The notes below the pieces were generated by a model. That model worked only from the letters and a program-made list of their open reading frames with translations. It did no database searches and was not told the origin of the DNA. Positions 27,964-36,166 of a stretch of DNA of 51,023 nucleotides are shown here, piece after piece; within the stretch, counting starts at the first letter, position 1, and the number at the start of each line of letters is the position of its first letter. Position numbers and translations under genes: made by a program. The stretch is from Steroidobacteraceae bacterium (lineage in GTDB: Bacteria; Pseudomonadota; Gammaproteobacteria; Steroidobacterales; Steroidobacteraceae). The stretch is from contig JANWJS010000006.1 of assembly GCA_025451845.1 (NCBI GenBank), positions 1-51,023 of the forward strand. The letters run 5' to 3'.

Positions 27964-29262
27964 ATGATTGGGGGGCTTACAACGGTGCTCGATGGACGCA
28001 CGCCGCTCGAGGTGGCGGGGCGGCTGGGGCTTGCGCTCGCAATGGCCATTTTCATGGGCCTGGCGTTCGAGGGCGTCTACAAGCGCGAGGCGCGCACCAG
28101 CCCGGGGGGCATCCGTACCTTTCCGATGCTCGCTCTCGTGGGCGCGCTGCTTTACCTGATCGACCCCGGCACTCTCCTGGCATTTGTCGTCGGGCTGGGG
28201 GCCGTGGCGATATGGCTCTATGCGCACCTGCACGTGGCCGCCGCCGAGCACTCCGCGGGGCAGCAGCCGACTCTGATGATCCCGACGGCGAACCTGCTGG
28301 CTTATACGCTGGGGCCGGTGGCGCTCACGCAGCCACCCTGGCTCGTGGTCGCGGCCGCAGTCACCGCCGTTTTGCTGCTCGAGGGCCGCGAGGCGCTCCA
28401 TCGAGCCGTGCAGCGGGTCCCACCCGATGAGATCTTCACGCTCGGGAAATTCCTCATCCTGGTCGGGGTAGTGCTGCCGTTGCTGCCGAACAGGCCCGTC
28501 GTGGACTGGATCCCGATCACGCCCTTTCAAGTCTGGCTGGCGCTGGTCGCGGTCTCCGCGCTCTCTTACGTCACGTATCTCCTGGAGCGCTACCTGCCCG
28601 CCAGCGGCGCGCTGTTGCCCTCGATTCTGGGCGGTGTTTACTCCTCAACGGCCACAACCGTGGCACTCGCACGGGAGTGCAAGGCGCACGCGGAAGAGCG
28701 GCCGGACCTCGAGGCAGGCGTCGAGATGGCAACCGCAGTGATGTATCTGCGCCTCGACATCGTGGTGGCATTCTTCAACTTGCGGCTGGCCCGGATGCTG
28801 TTGCTGCCCTCAGTGGTGCTCTTTGTCGTGGGAGCGGGAATCGCGCTCTGGCGGCGGGCGGGGCGGCGCGCAGAAGCGCCACGTGCATCCGGCTCCCTGG
28901 TTGCGATGAATCCGCTGCAACTCTCGGCGGCCGTGACGTTTGCGGCGCTCTTCGTGGTCGTTACGGTTGCCACGAGCTGGGTGCGCGGCCGCTTCGGACC
29001 CGCCGGGGTCTATACCGTGGGAGCCGTCTCGGGCGTCACCGACATCACCCCCTTTGCGCTGAGCCTCGCCCAAGGGGGTGTCTCGGGCATTTCCTCAGCG
29101 AGCCTCGCGGCTGCGATTCTGATCTCCGCCTCCGCGAACAATGTGGTCAAGGCCGCTTACGCGCTCCTCTTCGGCGGGGCCCGTGCCTGCCTGCGCCCCG
29201 CGCTGGTGCTGGTGGCCATGGCCGCGCTGGGCGTGATCTTTGCGCTCCTTTACCTGAGCTGA
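27964..29262 (+). CDS. MgtC/SapB N-domain and DUF4010 membrane protein
   Basis: This roughly 432-residue inner-membrane protein has about 11-12 helices. Residues about 10-130 match the MgtC/SapB domain (GGIRTFPMLALVGALLYLI). The rest is DUF4010, with LGKFLILVGVVLPLLPNRPV, ILGGVYSSTATTVALARECK, VTDITPFALSLA and ISASANNVVKAAYALLFGGA. The function is unknown; a transport role, perhaps for ions, is likely from topology. It lies 60 bases after atpG on the same strand and could be read from the N-ATPase promoter. The start is uncertain: ATG 27964 is used, and a TTG at 27928 is also possible. Confidence 0.85.
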   Translation: MIGGLTTVLDGRTPLEVAGRLGLALAMAIFMGLAFEGVYKREARTSPGGIRTFPMLALVGALLYLIDPGTLLAFVVGLGAVAIWLYAHLHVAAAEHSAGQQPTLMIPTANLLAYTLGPVALTQPPWLVVAAAVTAVLLLEGREALHRAVQRVPPDEIFTLGKFLILVGVVLPLLPNRPVVDWIPITPFQVWLALVAVSALSYVTYLLERYLPASGALLPSILGGVYSSTATTVALARECKAHAEERPDLEAGVEMATAVMYLRLDIVVAFFNLRLARMLLLPSVVLFVVGAGIALWRRAGRRAEAPRASGSLVAMNPLQLSAAVTFAALFVVVTVATSWVRGRFGPAGVYTVGAVSGVTDITPFALSLAQGGVSGISSASLAAAILISASANNVVKAAYALLFGGARACLRPALVLVAMAALGVIFALLYLS

Positions 29263-29302
29263 CCCAGGGGTGCCGCCCTGATGATGGCGCGGCCGTCGTC
29301 GC

Positions 29303-31669
29303 TCACGATCCCCCCGTCTCGGTCAGCACATCCGCCTTCGACGCCAACCCGCGGCCCGCGATGACGCGCGGGGCGAGCAGCCGCAGCTTCACCAGGAAGT
29401 CCCAAGCCATGAGCAGCGCCCCGGCCGCGAAGACGATATCGCCCGGCATGCGCATCCACTGCCAGAAGAGCATCGTGTCGTAGAACTGCTGGCTGCGGGC
29501 GTAGGCAAGACCGTGCGCATAGACCGCATCGAGCTGTGCCCAGCCGATGGGGAAGAAGTTGAGCGCGATCCAGAGTGCGAGGCCCGCGTTGTAGAGCCAG
29601 AACGCCCAGCGCCCGGGCGCTTCGCTGAAGCGGTGCTCTTCCGCTGCCGCGTAGCGCAGGCAGAAGTAGATGAGCCCGATGCCGAGGAGCCCAAAGGCGC
29701 CGAAGAGCGCCGTATGGGCGTGATTCAACGTGAGGAAGGTCGCGTGCTCGTAGTAGTTGATGAGCGGTGCATTGAGCGTGCCGCCGCCGAAAACGCCCGC
29801 ACCGACGAAGTTCCAGAACGCCGCCCCGAGGATATAAGTATAGGCAAGGCCGTACTTGAACTCGCCATTGGATTTGATCGCCCTATGGTGCTGGATCGCC
29901 TCGATGACGAGGAGCACGAGCGGCAGCACCTCGATGAAGGAGAACATCGTGCCGAGCGGTACCCACATGCCGGGCTCGCCCGCCCAGTAGAGGTGATGCC
30001 CGGTGCCGAGCACGCCGCCCAGGAAGATGAGGATGAGCTCGAAATAGACCGAGCGCTCCGCGAGCTGGCGCGAGACGAGCCCGAGCGCCATCAGCAGGTA
30101 AGCACTCACCGCCGCCGCGAAGAACTCGAAGGACTGCTCGACCCACAGGTGCACGACCCACCACCTCCAGAAATCGGAGATCGTGAAGGATTTCTCGATC
30201 CCGGTGAGCGGCACCATGCCGCAGAGGTAGAGGAGGGCGATGTTGACGGTCGAGGCCCAGAGGAGGTGCTCGAGACGAATACGGCCGGTCCAGAACTCAC
30301 GAGTGGCCTGGCGCAGGGCACGGCTGCTCGGCCAGAGGGCGCGGAACACGAGCACACTCCAGACGGCGAGGCCCGCGAAGAAGCCGATCTGCCAGGCGCG
30401 GCCGAGCTGGATGTAGGAAAGACCCTGGTTGCCCAGCCAGAACCAGCTGTTGTGGAGGTGCGCTGCGCGCAGGTATCCCATGATGTCGAAGTAGTTGCCG
30501 GCGAGCGCGCCGACCACGATCACGAGTGTCACCCAGAAGAGGATGTCGACCAGGATCGACTGTCCCTTGGCCTCCGCGCGGCTGATCGCCGGCGCGAGGA
30601 AGAGCGCCGCGCCGATCCAGGAGAGGCCTATCCAGACGATAGGCGATTGTGTGTGGACGTCACGCAGGAAGTTAAATGGCAGCCAGCGATCGACCGGGAT
30701 GCCGTAGAAGCTCGCGCGATCGGAATAGTAGTGGGCCATGATGGAGCCGACCAGGATCTGCAGCAGCAGCACGCCGGCGACCACGACGAAGTACTTGCCG
30801 ACACGCCGCTGGCTCGGGGTGAGAGCGCGGAACGTCCCGAACACCGGGTCCATCGGCGCATCGTCCCGCACATTCAGCCAGCGCTCGTAAATGTAAAGCA
30901 CGGCGCCGAAGGCGAAGAACGTGAAGCAGAAGCTGATCCAGGTCCAGCGGAAAGTGCTCGGCGTCGGAGTATTACCGACTTGCGGCTCGAAGGGCCAGTT
31001 CTGCGTCCAGGAAGCGCTGGTGCCGGGCCGGCGCGCGACGGTCGTGAGAGAAGAATAGATCAGGAAGTCTGCCGTCTGGGCGGCGCTCGTCGGATCCAGG
31101 CTGTACGCCTGCGTCCACCCGCGGGCGAAGTCATGCTTGAGGAGCGAGGCGACGATCTGGGCTCGAAGCTGCGGGATGGCTTTCGCGACGGCGGCGGGGA
31201 CGCGCACCTCGCTTTGGGTGAGGTCGATGCCCTGCAGCTGCGTCTGCATCACTGCCCTGATCGCTGCGCGATCCTCCGCTGAGAGCTCGGCCAAGGCCTT
31301 GCCGGACCGCTCGGCCGCCAGGCCGGCCTCGGTCAGATCGGCGAGCCGGACGAGATTCGAGGCCGTGTAGTCCTCCCCGAAGTACGATCCCATGCCGTAC
31401 AGGCTCCCGTAATCCATGAGGTCTGCTTTCTGGAAGCCACTCTTGCCGGCTGCGATATCGGCAGCGGACATGAGCACGGTCCCGTCCTGCCCGATGATGT
31501 GGGCGGGAATGGGCGGCGCTCCCTGGTAGGTGAGCTTCGTCGCCCACCCCAGCATCGCGAAAGTGACTACCGCGACGCCGAGCAAGATCCATTTGAGGAC
31601 ATTGCCGACCGGATCTTCGCGCCTGTCCGCAGCTGTAAGGCCTTCGATTGCCGTGCCTTCGATCGCCAT
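29303..31669 (-). CDS. norB: Quinol-dependent nitric oxide reductase (qNOR)
   Basis: The 788-residue inner-membrane enzyme reduces 2 NO to N2O with quinol electrons. The N-terminal 245 residues contain one helix and the cytochrome-c-like periplasmic domain without a CxxCH haem motif, which marks qNOR rather than cNOR. The catalytic core has 12-13 helices. Non-haem iron ligands are present: His507 and Glu511 in HLWVEQSFEFF, His558-His559 in GTGHHLYWAGEP. Haem-ligand histidines lie in LNHAHTALFGAFG (650, 652). The HH and Glu are as in true NO reductases, not as in NO dismutases. The ribosome site (GGAGGGG) is good. The promoter has an island palindrome 71 bases upstream. Together with NnrS it forms the NO defence of the island. 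Confidence 0.95.
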   Translation of the reverse strand: MAIEGTAIEGLTAADRREDPVGNVLKWILLGVAVVTFAMLGWATKLTYQGAPPIPAHIIGQDGTVLMSAADIAAGKSGFQKADLMDYGSLYGMGSYFGEDYTASNLVRLADLTEAGLAAERSGKALAELSAEDRAAIRAVMQTQLQGIDLTQSEVRVPAAVAKAIPQLRAQIVASLLKHDFARGWTQAYSLDPTSAAQTADFLIYSSLTTVARRPGTSASWTQNWPFEPQVGNTPTPSTFRWTWISFCFTFFAFGAVLYIYERWLNVRDDAPMDPVFGTFRALTPSQRRVGKYFVVVAGVLLLQILVGSIMAHYYSDRASFYGIPVDRWLPFNFLRDVHTQSPIVWIGLSWIGAALFLAPAISRAEAKGQSILVDILFWVTLVIVVGALAGNYFDIMGYLRAAHLHNSWFWLGNQGLSYIQLGRAWQIGFFAGLAVWSVLVFRALWPSSRALRQATREFWTGRIRLEHLLWASTVNIALLYLCGMVPLTGIEKSFTISDFWRWWVVHLWVEQSFEFFAAAVSAYLLMALGLVSRQLAERSVYFELILIFLGGVLGTGHHLYWAGEPGMWVPLGTMFSFIEVLPLVLLVIEAIQHHRAIKSNGEFKYGLAYTYILGAAFWNFVGAGVFGGGTLNAPLINYYEHATFLTLNHAHTALFGAFGLLGIGLIYFCLRYAAAEEHRFSEAPGRWAFWLYNAGLALWIALNFFPIGWAQLDAVYAHGLAYARSQQFYDTMLFWQWMRMPGDIVFAAGALLMAWDFLVKLRLLAPRVIAGRGLASKADVLTETGGS

Positions 31670-31740
31670 AATCGCCCCTCCGCTTCGCGGCGACTCACCG
31701 CGACGCCATGAATGATGTCGGAACGCCCGCGCTCGGCGAC

Positions 31741-31758
31741 ATACGTACTTCCCGCATC
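31741..31758 (-). promoter_or_regulatory. Island palindrome copy upstream of NO reductase
   Basis: ATACGTACTTCCCGCATC (plus strand) shares ATACGYACTT with the sites at 33349 and 46522. It overlaps the stop codon of the response regulator gene by two bases and lies 71 bases before the NO-reductase start. Confidence 0.55.
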
Positions 31759-32398
31759 AGCCGCCGGCGGGCTGTGGCGGTTGGGGCTCCACGTCCATCA
31801 CCATGCGTACGAGCTGGGCCAGCGATGCGGCGCCGCTCTTGTCCATCACTCTGGCGCGATGAATCTCCACGGTACGCTGGCTCAAGCCGAGCTCGTGGGC
31901 CATGAGCTTGTTGGCCTTGCCCTGGGTCATCAGCGTCAGGACCTGCCGTTCGCGGGGGGTGAGCGTCGCGATCCGCTCACGGATGCTCTCGTGCTGCTCG
32001 AGCGCGGCACGAGTCCTCCCGTCCTTCTCGAGAGCCCGCTGGATGCGATCGATCAGGTCCTGGTCGCGGAAGGGCTTCTGCAGGAAGTCGTTTGCCCCCT
32101 GCTGCATCGCCTCCACCGCCATCGGGATGTCCCCATGTCCCGTGATGAAGATGACCGGGATGATGGCGCCGCGCAGATTCAACTGCTCTTGCAGCTCGAG
32201 GCCGCTCATCCCCGGCATCCGCACATCGAGCACGAGGCAGCCCGGTTGGGCGGGATCGTAGACCGCGAGGAACTCGGTCGCGGAAGGGAGCGCCTGACAC
32301 TCCAGGTCCACGGACCGAAGGAGGTAGTGGAGCGAGCCGCGAACCGACTCGTCGTCATCGACCACGAACACGATGGGTTGAGAGTTCTTCGCGATCAC
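31757..32398 (-). CDS. FixJ-family response regulator (second copy)
   Basis: The 213-residue regulator has the same layout as the one at 9728-10351: receiver domain with VVDDDESVRGSL, the phosphorylated Asp in CLVLDVRMPGMSG and Lys in LQKPFRDQDLID, then a LuxR-type helix-turn-helix (LTPRERQVLTLMTQGKANKL, LGLSQRTVEIHRARVMDKSG). No kinase gene adjoins it, so it may share the hybrid kinases at 10.4 or 49 kb. The start is a GTG at 32398, supported by GGAGG eight bases upstream. It precedes the NO-reductase gene on the same strand, with an operator between them. The recognition helices of the two paralogues are nearly the same, suggesting overlapping DNA targets. Confidence 0.93.
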   Translation of the reverse strand: MIAKNSQPIVFVVDDDESVRGSLHYLLRSVDLECQALPSATEFLAVYDPAQPGCLVLDVRMPGMSGLELQEQLNLRGAIIPVIFITGHGDIPMAVEAMQQGANDFLQKPFRDQDLIDRIQRALEKDGRTRAALEQHESIRERIATLTPRERQVLTLMTQGKANKLMAHELGLSQRTVEIHRARVMDKSGAASLAQLVRMVMDVEPQPPQPAGG

Positions 32399-32437
32399 GA
32401 ATGGGTCCTCCGCGGCCGCGCGGGGCTTGGATGTCTT

Positions 32438-32728
32438 TTAGGAGCGCAGCACGCCTTCAATATGCTGCTCGTTGCGGATCGCGCCCGATACCTCAGCCAG
32501 CTCGGTGGCGAGCACATCATCGAGAGAGAGGATGCCGGTGAGCAGACCCTTCGATCCCACCACGGGCAGTCGGCGCACACCCATGCGGCGCATCGTGCGC
32601 AGGGCATTGGCGACGGACTCCCCCTCATCGGCCGTGGTCGGATCCCGAGTCATGACATCGGCTACCGCAAAGATGAGCTTCTGCTGAGGAGTCACTGTGA
32701 CCACCTGACGCTTGCAAAGCCTACCCAC
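32438..32728 (-). CDS. Shortened CBS-domain protein, internal deletion
   Basis: Only 96 residues remain. The N-terminus VGRLCKRQVVTVTPQQKLI is the usual start of a CBS-pair protein of this family. It then jumps straight to FAVADVMTRDPTTADEGESV, the linker before motif 2. About 55 residues of CBS motif 1 are therefore missing, in frame, while motif 2 (ALRTMRRMGVRRLPVVGSKG, LLTGILSLDDVLATEL) is intact. A single CBS motif can bind nucleotide only by pairing with another chain. The start is a GTG at 32728. It may be a decaying gene or a functional half-Bateman module. It lies between the regulator and the host-attachment protein, all on one strand. Confidence 0.75.
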   Translation of the reverse strand: MGRLCKRQVVTVTPQQKLIFAVADVMTRDPTTADEGESVANALRTMRRMGVRRLPVVGSKGLLTGILSLDDVLATELAEVSGAIRNEQHIEGVLRS

Positions 32729-32764
32729 GTTGGTGACTGAAGCCTCAACATTCTCAGACGCCGC

Positions 32765-33244
32765 TCAGGGCGGCGACAGACGATTGAAAACCTGATCCGG
32801 CAGGTGAGAGCGCCACTGCGACGGCGGCTGGTGGACGAAGCTCTTGGCGATTTCCGCGACGACGATCGAGCGCAGCGAGTGGGGCAGCGCCTCGCGCAGG
32901 AGTCCGAGAAAGGCAGGCGGCGCCATCACCACGAGGCGCTCGAACTCGCCCATACGCCGCCCCTCCTCGAGGAGCATGGCGATACGTCGGGCGAACTCCA
33001 CCGCCTCGTGCTTGTGCGTGCTGCGCTCCGCGCCGGCGCTGTGATGCGCCGTGGCACCACGGCGCCCGGTGGCGTTCGGTGCATGATTGAAGAAACGTCC
33101 AGGTCGATCGGACTCCATGTCCCGGTCGCGCAGATGCGCGAGCGGATCACCGAGGCCGCCCGCAAACCGCGGCTTCTCATCGGCCTTGAGCATGTCGTAG
33201 AAGTCGGCCTCGCTATGATCGGCGAGAAGAATGCGCACTCTCAT
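32765..33244 (-). CDS. Host-attachment / baeRF-like family protein
   Basis: This 159-residue cytoplasmic protein matches the family named from Agrobacterium (protein required for attachment to host cells), now placed near bacterial-archaeal eRF1-like folds. Features are RILLADHSEADFYDM near the N-terminus, a variable loop with HxxGR-like segments, HEAVEFARRIAMLLEEGRRM, and FERLVVMAPPAFLGLLREAL, the most conserved segment. The C-terminus has EIAKSFVHQPPSQWRSHLP. The true function is unknown; in free-living bacteria such genes often sit in stress islands with usp and CBS genes, as here. The ATG at 33244 has AGAGG just upstream. The promoter region has two full palindromes shared with the divergent MbfA-like gene. 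Confidence 0.82.
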   Translation of the reverse strand: MRVRILLADHSEADFYDMLKADEKPRFAGGLGDPLAHLRDRDMESDRPGRFFNHAPNATGRRGATAHHSAGAERSTHKHEAVEFARRIAMLLEEGRRMGEFERLVVMAPPAFLGLLREALPHSLRSIVVAEIAKSFVHQPPSQWRSHLPDQVFNRLSPP

Positions 33245-33348
33245 CGGGACCTCTTCGGCGGCGCTTCGCGAGGCGGCGGCGCTCTCTCATCGTGTTTGGA
33301 TCTGTCTCGCATCGGGCGCATGCTCACCCCATCGGGGCGCGACGCACC

Positions 33349-33366
33349 ATACGCACTTGCCGATAT
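33349..33366 (-). promoter_or_regulatory. Island palindrome copy upstream of host-attachment gene
   Basis: ATACGCACTTGCCGATAT (plus strand) is nearly the same as the haem-porin site ATACGCACTTGCGCGTAT, sharing its first 12 bases. It is 104 bases before the minus-strand start. Confidence 0.55.
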
Positions 33367-33382
33367 GCGTGAGCTCCCGCGT

Positions 33383-33400
33383 ATCCGTAGCAATGCGGAT
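33383..33400 (+). promoter_or_regulatory. 18-bp palindromic operator, MbfA-like promoter
   Basis: ATCCGTAGCAATGCGGAT differs from the uspA operator by one base. It ends 34 bases before the MbfA-like ATG and 16 bases from the other copy at 33349-33366. Confidence 0.65.
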
Positions 33401-33434
33401 ATACCGGCGCTGCCGCCCGAATAATGTCGATCCC

Positions 33435-34412
33435 ATGGCTACGCACCCGCAGTCTCCCCGTATCGGCAGCAGCCGCGCGGTGGACCTTGCGCGCATGCGG
33501 CGCAACTTCCTTGCGGAGCAGGAAAGCGGAGTGCTCTACGAGGCTCTCGCCGCGATCGCGCGTGACCCGCAACAGAAGAGGGCTTATCTCGAGCTCGCTG
33601 CATCCGAGCGCCAGCACGTGAGATTCTGGGCCGAGCGGCTGCACGCGGCCGGCGAGACTACGCCTCCCCGTCACCGGCCCTCGCCACGGACGCGGGTGCT
33701 CATCCTGCTCGCACGTTCGTTCGGCACCCGTTCCGTCGTGCCGACGATCACCGCGCGGGAGCTCGAGGACCGCGCGGGTTATGACTGCCAGCCGGATGCG
33801 GCCGAAGCAGGGCTCGCGGCGTCCGAGCAGAGTCACGCCGAGCGGTTGCGTGCCATGGGTGGCGTGACGGTCGGCACCAAGCTGCGCGCCGCAGTCCTGG
33901 GCGCAAACGACGGGCTCGCTTCCAACTTGTGTCTGCTGATGGGCGTCGTGGGAGGTGGCGCGAGGACCTCCGCGATCCTGCTCGCCGGTGTCGCGGGCCT
34001 GGTGGGCGGGGCCCTGTCGATGGCGCTTGGGGAATGGCTGTCGGTGACCAATGCTCGAGAGTTCGCCGCAAGCCTGATGGATCGCGAGGCCGGCGCGTTG
34101 CATCGCACCTTCCCGACCCGGCGAGAGGACCCGGCTGCGGGGGAGGCGGGAAGCGCCGCGCGATTCTCGTTCGGTCTCTTTGCGCTGGGTGCCCTCGTGC
34201 CGCTCTTGCCGTTCACGTTTCTGAGCGGGGTACCTGCGATCGTCGGGAGCATCGCGGCGTCCGTCATCGCCCTCTTGGTGATCGGGGTTGCCACATCACT
34301 CTTCAATGGCCGCTCCCCGGCGTTCGCGGCGCTGCGCCAGGTGGTCATCGGCGCGTTGGCGGCGGCGGTGACTTATGCGGCGGGGTGGCTCTTCGAGGCG
34401 ATAGTCTCGTGA
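33435..34412 (+). CDS. Ferritin-like (erythrin) / VIT1 fusion protein, MbfA-like
   Basis: The 325 residues combine two parts. Residues about 15-140 form a four-helix erythrin/ferritin-like domain with carboxylate-His motifs (LAEQESGVLYEAL, ELAASERQHVRFW, AASEQSHAERL). Residues about 150-325 form a VIT1/CCC1 membrane domain with five helices (LRAAVLGANDGLASNLCLLM, GGALSMALGEWLSV). Rhizobial MbfA with this architecture exports iron and protects against peroxide and acid. The start at ATG 33435 follows the nearest palindrome by 34 bases; the frame extends upstream without homology. Its stop overlaps the GTG of the ABC permease gene by four bases, so the two are translationally coupled, which suggests linked function. 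Confidence 0.9.
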   Translation: MATHPQSPRIGSSRAVDLARMRRNFLAEQESGVLYEALAAIARDPQQKRAYLELAASERQHVRFWAERLHAAGETTPPRHRPSPRTRVLILLARSFGTRSVVPTITARELEDRAGYDCQPDAAEAGLAASEQSHAERLRAMGGVTVGTKLRAAVLGANDGLASNLCLLMGVVGGGARTSAILLAGVAGLVGGALSMALGEWLSVTNAREFAASLMDREAGALHRTFPTRREDPAAGEAGSAARFSFGLFALGALVPLLPFTFLSGVPAIVGSIAASVIALLVIGVATSLFNGRSPAFAALRQVVIGALAAAVTYAAGWLFEAIVS

Positions 34413-36157
34413 GCCCGGTGCCCTCGCATCGAGCGGGCGTGCTCCCGCTGACAGCAAGCGGGACGACGCGGGAAGTCTCACGTGAGGTGGCCGCATTCGT
34501 TCTCGTGCTCGGCTCGCTGATCGCAGTCGGAATCGCCGCGCGCGGCATGCTGGCGCCGATCGGCAGCATGCCGCTTGCGATCTCCCTCTCGCCGGCAGCG
34601 CTCCCGGGGTACACGCTGCGCACGATCGCCAGGATGCTGGCGGCGCTCTGCGCTTCGCTCCTTTTCACACTCACCTACGCGACCTGGGCCGCGAAGAGCC
34701 GGCGCGCTGAGCGAGTGCTCATCCCGGTGCTCGACGTACTGCAATCCGTGCCGGTCCTCGGCTATCTCTCGTTCACGGCGGCCTTCTTCGTCGCGCTCGC
34801 GCCCCGCCGAGCGCTCGGGGCAGAGCTCGCGGCGATTTTTGCGATCTTTACCAGCCAGGCGTGGAACATGGCCTTCAGCTTCTATCAGGCGCTGAAGACC
34901 ATACCCGCGGATCTCGATGAGGCGAGCCGCAGCGTGCGCCAATCGGCGTGGCAGCGGTTCTGGCGGCTGGAGGTTCCTTTCGCCATGCCGGGACTCGTGT
35001 GGAACACCATGATGTCGATGTCGGGCGGATGGTTCTTCGTGGTGGCCGCGGAGGCCATCTCGGTGGGGAGCATGCAGATCGCCCTTCCGGGTGTCGGATC
35101 GTACGTCGCAGCTGCGATCGCGGCTCACGATCTCACGGCCGTCGGCTACGCGATCGCCGCGATGACCGTGGCCATCTTGCTCTATGACCGGCTGCTCTTC
35201 CGGCCGATCGTCGCCTGGGCGGACAAGTTTCGTGTCGAGCAGACGGCGGCTTCCGAGAGCCCGCGCAGCCGGGTGCTCGAGATCCTCGAGCGATCCCGCC
35301 TGATCGGGCTGATCGGTGAGCCGCTGAAGAGGACGTTGGCGCGCGTGGCGTGCGCGCGCGTGACTTTCCCATCCGCGGCCCGGGGAGTGACCTCATGGCT
35401 CGCACCGCCCGAATGGCTCGCAGGCGCGCTCTGGTATGTCCTCATCGCGGCAGGCGGCGGATTCGCTGTTTGGGAGCTCGTGTTGCATGGCAGCGCAACC
35501 TTCTCCCGGGACGATCTGACGGCGGTCGGCGTGAACGGCGCCATCACGTTGCTGCGGGTAATTGTGCTCACCGTGCTCGCCTCGCTCATCTGGGTGCCGA
35601 TCGGCGTCGCCGTGGGACTTCGCCCCCGCTGGACCGCGTTCGCGCAGCCGCTCGCGCAATTTCTTGCGGCGTTTCCGGCGAACCTGCTCTTCCCCTTCGC
35701 CGTCTTTTTCATTCTGCGCTTTCATCTTAAGCCGGCGATCTGGTTGAGCGGTCTCATGATTCTCGGTACCCAGTGGTACATCCTGTTCAATGTGATCGCG
35801 GGCGCGAGCGCCTATCCCACGGATCTCAAGGAGGCGGCGGCGAGCTTGCGGTTGCGGCCCGGGCGGTGGTGGCGTGAGGCGATGCTGCCTGGCATTTTCC
35901 CCTACTACGTGACCGGCGCGATCACGGCGGCGGGAGGCGCCTGGAATGCCAGCATTGTCTCGGAGGCGGTGAGCTGGGGCGCGACGAAGGTGTCGGGCGG
36001 GGGTCTGGGCGCCTACATCGCCGAGCGCACGCTCGCTGGCGACTTCCCACGAATAGCGCTCGGGGTTGCGACCATGTCGCTCACCGTCACGAGTCTCAAT
36101 GTCCTCCTATGGCAGCCGCTCTATCGGTTCGCAGAGCGGCGCACGCGGCTTGGTTGA
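34409..36157 (+). CDS. Duplicated ABC transporter permease (NitT/TauT/SsuC type)
   Basis: The 582-residue inner-membrane protein is made of two permease halves in one chain. Half 1 (about 20-280) and half 2 (about 330-580) each have about six helices. Each carries the EAA-loop that docks to the ATPase: IPADLDEASRSVRQSAWQRF...P and YPTDLKEAAASLRLRPGRWW...P. The family covers nitrate, sulfonate, taurine and bicarbonate importers, but such fused permeases next to an AAA-associated ATPase usually lack a gene for a binding protein, and none is found here. The substrate is unknown. The GTG start overlaps the MbfA-like stop (GTGA). The ATPase gene follows after nine bases. Confidence 0.88.
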   Translation: MSPVPSHRAGVLPLTASGTTREVSREVAAFVLVLGSLIAVGIAARGMLAPIGSMPLAISLSPAALPGYTLRTIARMLAALCASLLFTLTYATWAAKSRRAERVLIPVLDVLQSVPVLGYLSFTAAFFVALAPRRALGAELAAIFAIFTSQAWNMAFSFYQALKTIPADLDEASRSVRQSAWQRFWRLEVPFAMPGLVWNTMMSMSGGWFFVVAAEAISVGSMQIALPGVGSYVAAAIAAHDLTAVGYAIAAMTVAILLYDRLLFRPIVAWADKFRVEQTAASESPRSRVLEILERSRLIGLIGEPLKRTLARVACARVTFPSAARGVTSWLAPPEWLAGALWYVLIAAGGGFAVWELVLHGSATFSRDDLTAVGVNGAITLLRVIVLTVLASLIWVPIGVAVGLRPRWTAFAQPLAQFLAAFPANLLFPFAVFFILRFHLKPAIWLSGLMILGTQWYILFNVIAGASAYPTDLKEAAASLRLRPGRWWREAMLPGIFPYYVTGAITAAGGAWNASIVSEAVSWGATKVSGGGLGAYIAERTLAGDFPRIALGVATMSLTVTSLNVLLWQPLYRFAERRTRLG

Positions 36158-36166
36158 GGTGCCCAC

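Noticed and set aside
29513..31282. Plus-strand frame of 589 codons opposite the NO reductase gene
   Set aside because: It is the antisense shadow of the reductase: very rich in Glu, Asp and Arg with no recognisable domain. GC-rich codon bias keeps this frame open.
29303..31669. Nitric oxide dismutase instead of NO reductase
   Set aside because: The diagnostic iron ligands His558-His559 (GTGHH) and Glu511 are all present, whereas dismutases have substitutions at these places.
31712..32740. Plus-strand frame of 342 codons opposite the second FixJ-type regulator
   Set aside because: Antisense shadow; a similar shadow exists opposite the paralogous regulator at 9.7-10.3 kb because the two genes share sequence.
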